Source: Styela clava
Taxonomy: Eukaryota > Chordata > Ascidiacea > Stolidobranchia > Styelidae
Direction: 5' to 3'
Length of the DNA stretch: 64,000 bases
Assembly (NCBI RefSeq): GCF_964204865.1
Contig: NC_135262.1
Span: forward strand, 16,917,650-16,981,649
The notes beneath the pieces were generated by a model. The model was given only the letters and a program-made list of their open reading frames with translations, had not been told where the DNA came from and made no database searches. The position numbers were made by a program, and so were the translations under genes. Every line of letters starts with the position of its first letter. Positions within the stretch are counted from its first letter, which is position 1. Below are positions 58,609 to 64,000 of the stretch, piece after piece.

Positions 58609-60147
58609 ATGAGATTATTTTTATTTGCGTTTATGTCTTATGGCACGTTTGCGACAGTTTTGGGATATCAGGTGTTCGTTAGGACTCTCACAGGTAAAAC
58701 CATCACTTTAGAAGTGGATGGAACTGACACAATAGAATCTTTGAAACAGCAGATTTTGGAGAAAGAAGGTACTCCAGTTCACCAACAAAGATTTATATAT
58801 GCGGGTAAACAGCTTGAGGATGGAAGAACATTGGACGATTATGGAATTCAAAACGGAGCAATCTTGCATTTAATCCTACGATTATCCGGAACGATACAGG
58901 TATAGCAACTAACCCCCAAATGTACCCCATTTCATGTTGAAATCATCAAAACAAAGTTAATTTTCCCCAAAATTCGAAAACTTTCGTAGCAAACAAATTA
59001 CACCAGTTTAAGAAACATAACATGTTCCACCCAGTCATTATCAAATTAAAATTTTTTATTCTCAAAACCTTTGGCACTGAGTGAAATAATTATATCCAAG
59101 TTCCCATCCGTACGATGTACATAATTACCCTTATTGAGATAATAGCCAATTTGGTGTAGTTTTGTAGTTACATAAGAACTAATTGGCTACACAGGTACAG
59201 TCGGTGGGTCCTTTTTGTGACCCGTAGATCAGTGGTTCGTCATACCTGCCCTAGGCTTTGCTATTTGTGAGGCCCCTCTTCAACAATGACGACATAAAAA
59301 TTGTGGCCTCATAATAGGCTTTTTTTTTTGGGGGGGGGGGGGGGGGGTTGTTATGTATATATATATATGTCGTCATAAACTAAATTTGAAATTTCGAGAA
59401 ATGCGAAATTTTATGACAAGATATTACGCTAATCATCAGAGTATATTTGATACAAAGTCGAATTTAAAAACACTGAGAAAAATTAGGGCTATAAAAAAAA
59501 ATATCATGTCACCAGAAAGCCAATACCCGTTTAATGATCGCGGACAGAGGGGGGCCCAATTACTGTTAAATAAAACATCAGTAATTTATAAAAATATCAT
59601 TTCATTTTTTGAAATAATCGGGTAAAAATGATATCAACCTAATTACAAAATTAAGCAAATACCAGTTTTTAACGTTTCACACCGGCTTTATTCTGGAACA
59701 ATCTTTTACAATTCAGAAACGACTTAAAACTGAATTAAGTTCAAAGTTGAATGTCGAGGACCCTCATGCTTCAGCCTCCCTTGCCTCCTGGTAAATACGC
59801 CTCTGCTATTCATAGAATACCCAACTTAAACCAGGGTTCAATTTCTCATATGAATATTCACTCTTGTCGAGTTCCTTTTATTCCGGAAATAATATAAAAA
59901 TTTAAGCAGTGTTATATTTTCACAGATCACGGTGGACTACTTTACTAAATCGACGTTCCAACTTATTGTTACACCATCAGACACAATTGCAGAATTGAAG
60001 ACTGAAATTTTGAACCAAGAAGGAATATCTACCGTGAACCACATATTAGTTTTTGATGATACCGTTTTGAATGATGCAGAGACCATAAATGATGCTGGCA
60101 TCGTAAATGGTTCAGTGCTCAAGCTATTTGTGAGAGTGTTGTGCTAA
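58609..60147 (+). CDS. Predicted secreted tandem ubiquitin-like protein, 2 exons
   Basis: Join 58609-58899 and 59926-60147 (GTATAG...CACAG, phase 0), 170 aa. Residues 1-19 ([19 protein letters not shown]) look like a signal peptide with a V-L-G cleavage site; cleavage would leave [17 protein letters not shown], aligned with ubiquitin residue 1. Domain 1 (20-94) matches ubiquitin at about 50 of 76 positions by hand. It keeps Leu8, Ile44, His68, Lys11, Lys27, Lys33 and Lys48, but has Arg6, Gln29, Asn63, Ser74 and Thr76, so the Gly-Gly end is lost. Domain 2 (about 98-170, exon 2) is divergent ([36 protein letters not shown]) and ends in Cys without Gly-Gly. It therefore probably cannot be conjugated like ubiquitin. 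The arrangement recalls ISG15, but with a secretory leader. Function unknown. Confidence 0.82.
58900..59925. other. Intron of the ubiquitin-like gene
   Basis: The 1,026-bp intron holds a poly-T/poly-G run of about 17 G near 59331-59347 followed by a TATATA run. A 90-codon open frame (59353-59625) lacks features. No clear terminal repeats. Confidence 0.5.
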
Positions 60148-60939
60148 AACTATTATGTATAATTGTGTCAGAAGGAATTTCACATGAATACTGTTTATCG
60201 TAAAATTTATTAAGCATGGAATATAAGCTATGGAATGAATAATTTTTCGGGTGGAACTGTAATTCTTGGCATGGAGATATATAAAGTATATATAGTTTTA
60301 AATCAACTTGCAGCGTCGCCAAGGACGTAAATCACAAAATATATTTACGTTTTCTAGAAACATCGATCAAAACATTCATTATTCAAATTAGAAATGATAA
60401 TTAACCTTATGATTTCTGCAAAACAAAGAATTCTAATAAACTCCAATATTAATTTAATTCAACGGCGCTCCAGAAGTGTGTGTACCAATACGGAGGTAAC
60501 TAATTTTTTTCGCCTACTTTACATCAAGTTGTGTAATGGGACCGAAACCTATGGGCAGGGGTATATTCACTTGGCTAACACAGACAGTGCCCGAACTCGT
60601 AATCGAACTAAAATAAGGAAAATCGCCTCAATACTAAACCCAGACTGTGTCGATTCCGCGTTTAAAAGGATGATGAATAGTTTATTAATTGATTTCGTCT
60701 CGCCGGAAAGATAGGTTTAATAAATTTTGAGAATGTATCTTCCAATATCATTCTTTACTACTATAACATCTTTCGCGAGACTCGGAAAACCCACACTACT
60801 GAATCGCATCGAAAACTATCAAGAACTGTAGGGATCCTGGGTAAGCTTAGATATTATTTGCAGGATTTTACTCTAAGAACCGTTTACTTCTTGGGGAGTC
60901 TGGGGGGCGTTTTCGCCCACTTCGACTTATAACTAGTGC
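60148..60939. other. 3' flank of the ubiquitin-like gene; decayed family C copy
   Basis: No clear AATAAA was fixed for the upstream gene. 60462-60640 (GGCGCTCCAGAAGTGTGTGT ... CTAAAATAAGGAAAATCGCC) is a decayed relative of the family C MITE. Open frames here derive from that repeat. Confidence 0.5.
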
Positions 60940-61275
60940 GAGGATATCGCTCGGAGACCGAAGACTTATCGATCGAAAGTTAGGGGATCCTCCATTCATT
61001 CACTCTGACTCTATAATGACACCGCGTGTCCCATCACTAATTAATTAATACCTCGCTAATTATACGACGTAATTCATCCAAAATCAATAGGCTTCTGGTC
61101 CGAGCTATGATGAATACACAAGCAATTTGGAGCAGATTCAACCCCGCTTTCGTGAGATATCGCGTGCATCTAACAGACAGACAAACACCTATCAACATAC
61201 TCACCGATCTTAAGATCGATAAGTAAAAATACCTATCAACACACTTACCTATCTTAAGATCGATAAGTAACAATT
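60940..61275 (-). repeat. Interspersed repeat family B, copy 5
   Basis: AGGATATCGCTCGGAGACCG to CTTAAGATCGATAAGTAACA. Its terminal hairpin unit (CTTAAGATCGATAAGTA) is duplicated (61208-61226 and 61252-61270), unlike the other copies. Confidence 0.8.
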
Positions 61276-62232
61276 TGGACTATAATTCGGCGAGTGAAGA
61301 GGTCTAGCCTACGAATTTGGCATTAGAAGACTCCATCATAAATAGCTTGGCATATCTTCTGATAAATTTATTTCTATTTCACTACCGATTATTAGTTTAC
61401 GAAACCGATCGCTTTACCAGTGAACAAGTATTGTAACGGTATGCCATTTCTTTGTCGGTGATGAGTGGTGACTAGTGAAACGGTAGTGCTGTGATTTTGT
61501 GCATGCCTTAGCTAGGACGTCTCTAAAATGTCGCGTCGCACACTTGTCCTCGCGTGTCACACAACACTTACGAGTGGAATAAACAGCACAGGGGACAAAG
61601 TGCGGGGCAAATCGCAGAAGGCAAGTGTTAAACAGTTGCGACACGACATTTTGAGACATTCATGCTTATATCTTCTTTATATTTTCTGCCTTCCGTGAGA
61701 TAATGTAGATTGTGGACAATCAAAGTCTCACCTAAAGAGACCAACGGTTAAAACTTTTCACAAACAACCAGAATAAAGTTGTTCCTGTCCACTGTATAAG
61801 TGTCGAAATGAATTTGAGTGGATTCTTATGCTTTATATTAGCATACTGGCTTTACTCAAGAAAAGAAATCTCACAGTACTCATTATCAATATAAATGCTT
61901 AAGATAAAAAACACTTGTATTTGAATTCATTCATTTAATACATGATTTATAAAGAAAAAACACTAGCGCATGAATGGCTCTGATTGCAATATATAAAAAT
62001 GTAAAATCGTTCATCAATATAAACATGTATATAATTTTCATAAAACTGGTAAAGATCTCAATGGATCAATCTCAATCAATGGAACGTAGAATGAATATTG
62101 CACTTTGAATTTAAGTACTAATGAAGAGATTCCAAAAGAAACATCCGCCGATTAATGTGACAGATGAGCGATCATACTTGATCATAAGTTGTTTTTAGGA
62201 TCAGAACTGCTATCAACATATATACGTATATA
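61276..62232. other. No gene seen; 3' flank of the transporter gene
   Basis: AT-rich sequence. The right part presumably holds the 3' UTR of the minus-strand transporter gene; no polyadenylation signal was fixed. Confidence 0.4.
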
Positions 62233-64000
62233 TCAAGTATCATTGTCAATAAGGGGTTTATTCTGTGAATCAACTTCATCAGAATTCTTTGGTATATTAT
62301 TTTTGCTAACATTCCTTTTTCTTGGGAACTTGCACAAAAACACATCATGGATTGGATTGTTGAAATGATCAGGTAACAGCATGATGGCAAATCCAAGTAA
62401 CACCAGAGAAGCAGCAAGAACACGTGTGGCATTAAACGTGACTCCTCTAACAGCAACATCTACAACTGTAAATAAAATTAAACTAGGTTGTTTGCCTGGA
62501 TTAGCATGTTAAACCGCATGTATGTATTTATTATAAGCAGCTATTTATTGCAAAAAAAACGATTAAAATGAACATTGCTTTTCGTTTAACTTCGAAGTAA
62601 CCCGCTTGTTTTTCATACTTTTTGGAACACCGATAATCGGACTCGGAAACTCTCATGCCACAGATTCTGAAAAGGTAGCCGCGATTACGCGTTCGTTAAA
62701 AGAGCCGGCATTTTTAACGTTCAATGACTTTTCCGCCGCGTAAAATATCCATCCTGCATGATTTTAAAATGTCTTTTTATATAAATTTAATTGATTTTAA
62801 CATAACTCGTGGTTGCGCCGACTTACGACAAAACATAAACATCACTAAGATATTACGCCAATCTGTGAAAATAATAATGTGCTTTGAATTGCCCGAATAT
62901 AGTTAATTTAGATAGGTATTTTTGCGTCCCAGTGAATTCGTTATGGCCGTTAAAAAAACATCTGCAATATAAAGTACATTTGTATATCGAAAATACATCT
63001 TCATCGTCCCGAAATTTTCGCGGAACGGCTTTTGAAACAGTCCTAGCAAAAGTCAGTCCATGACCGATACGGGCATATTCAAACCGTCTAGGTTTATTAA
63101 TTTAATTGTGCTTAATTTAACATGCGGTAGCGTCGTCAAAATGAAAGCATTACTACACAAATTACCACGTCAATCCGCGAACATAAAAATGTGTGCCAAA
63201 GTGCTCGATTATATCTTGATTTGATTCGAATTTGACAAATCTGCGCCAATGGTTATTTTTAAGATATCACCGTTAGAAAAATTCCTTAAGTCTGCGATAA
63301 AATTTCAGGAAGTATATTCCTAGCCTAAGTAGTTACAAATATTTATGTGGCCGAGGGGTACTGGAATACTTACATTTCACCTCACCGCTGATCAGTAACT
63401 GCTCGGCGGCTGCAAGTTGGCACATCGTGCAAAGCGTTAGGAATATTCTTGGCACCGCAACTCTGCTTAGCCTGCAGGTTTGAAGCTCATGGGGGATAAT
63501 CATGTTCAGGAGGATTGCTGGACTACTCGCTGCTGTCGGGTGGTAAACATAACCGCTGGTCGTTTACCGCTTCCTCCACCATCAAGTCCATGCATTAAAA
63601 AATAACTAATCTCATACCTGACATAGACTGATAACCAGACGGGAGAGGCTGTGACTGGTAAGTCATCTTAACCCCTTTTTCTCTCCTTCGGAAAATCCTA
63701 TACTAACTTTACCTGCATTTAGCGGAACTCCAAGCATCAAAGCAATTGATATGAAGAGAGGATAAGTATAGGCAACTCCAAAACTTAAAACATAGTTGAA
63801 AACTGAATGAAGAGCAAAACATTATGTTAAATTAATTAATTAGTGAATAAAGAACATAAATTTATATTTTATGCTAAAATTCACACTTGAAGCTGTTATC
63901 ACATTGCATTAAAGTATTGTAACTTAAGATAATATATCTTTTAAAAATTTACTAACCTAATCCTAAAAACGAAGATGCGATCAAAGGATTCCAAGGAATG
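62233..64000 (-). CDS. SLC35F-like multi-pass transporter, C-terminal exons (partial)
   Basis: Three minus-strand exons: 64000-63957 (continues past the window), 63802-63713 and 62465-62233 with TGA at 62233-62235. GT-AG splice sites and phases agree. The joined C-terminus runs IPWNPLIASSFLGL / VFNYVLSFGVAYTYPLFISI / ALMLGVPLNAVVDV..., then RVLAASLVLLGFAIMLLPD and a hydrophilic tail ending NKPLIDNDT. It has at least three hydrophobic helices. The FNYVLSFGVAYTYPLFIS and PLNAVVD pattern and the terminal LLGF.MLLP helix resemble SLC35F3/F4 members of the drug/metabolite transporter superfamily (SLC35F3 is linked to thiamine transport). The off-frame open reading frame at 62172-62459 is not the protein. 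Family fairly sure; subtype uncertain. Confidence 0.72.
62636..62760. repeat. Dispersed repeat shared with TELO2 intron 11
   Basis: CGGACTCGGAAACTCTCATG ... GCCGCGATTACGCGTTCGTT resembles 21018-21120 (CAGCTCGGAAACTCCCTTGC ... GCCGCGATTATAGCACTCGT). Class unassigned; boundaries uncertain. Confidence 0.55.
63417..63706 (+). repeat. tRNA-derived SINE in the transporter intron
   Basis: Diverged full-length copy: TTGGCACATCGTGCAAAGCG head, CTTCCTCCACCATCAAGTCC body, CTCCTTCGGAAAATCCTATA tail. It lies antisense to the transporter gene, and its tail almost touches the 5' splice site of the exon at 63713-63802. Confidence 0.78.

Noticed and set aside
62172-62459. 95-codon minus-strand frame with hydrophobic stretches
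   Set aside because: Another frame of the transporter's last exon; the spliced frame ending NKPLIDNDT has the family motifs.
1-64000. CRISPR array, phage, rRNA or operon structures
   Set aside because: None seen; the repeat arrays present lack unique spacers of even length, and the genes are eukaryotic.

Overview
The window is eukaryotic, AT-rich nuclear DNA from an animal. Genes are split by GT-AG introns, conserved genes are far apart, and most of the sequence is DNA transposons, MITEs and a tRNA-derived SINE. The genes (TELO2, Ku70/XRCC6, ZC3H15, ANKRD10, an SLC35F-type transporter, a universal-stress-protein gene, a ubiquitin-like gene) fit an invertebrate, quite possibly a tunicate such as an ascidian. 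That assignment is inference from gene content only. I see no bacterial-type operons, rRNA, CRISPR or convincing tRNA gene.

Layout. 1-7088: a broken Tigger/pogo transposon (minus strand) is split by a 5.7-kb PIF/Harbinger element (1118-6828) that has perfect 27-bp TIRs, a TTA target duplication, a three-exon HARBI1-type transposase and a converging MADF gene; three smaller elements sit inside it. 7089-10247: no convincing gene. 10248-11324: ANKRD10 (-), head to head with TELO2 (+), reconstructed as 14 exons over 12173-24879 (880 codons); its introns hold SINEs and MITEs. 24880-38282: a repeat-rich desert with a 1.27-kb hairpin element, several hAT elements with exact 8-bp duplications, a MITE with a 9-bp duplication and one orphan ORF. 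38283-40103: intronless Ku70 (-). 41165-42373: intronless ZC3H15 (-). 43403-48850: SINE, an inverted-repeat element built from 29-bp tandem units, foldback elements and a nest of hAT elements. 50779-51237: universal stress protein (-). 53379-56354: a nearly complete but frameshifted Tigger/pogo element. 58609-60147: a two-exon gene for a predicted secreted protein with two ubiquitin-like domains. 62233-64000: the last three visible exons of an SLC35F-like transporter (-), cut by the window edge.

The host genes are housekeeping or single-copy types and form no pathway cluster, although TELO2 (PIKK maturation) and Ku70 (end joining, telomeres) both belong to the DNA-damage network. The strongest candidates for something new are the secreted tandem ubiquitin-like gene, the hairpin element family with 6-bp target duplications (two copies), and the element whose arms are inverted 29-bp tandem arrays with an 8-bp duplication. 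Intron-exon joins were done by eye from splice consensus, reading frame and remembered family similarity; no alignment software was used.
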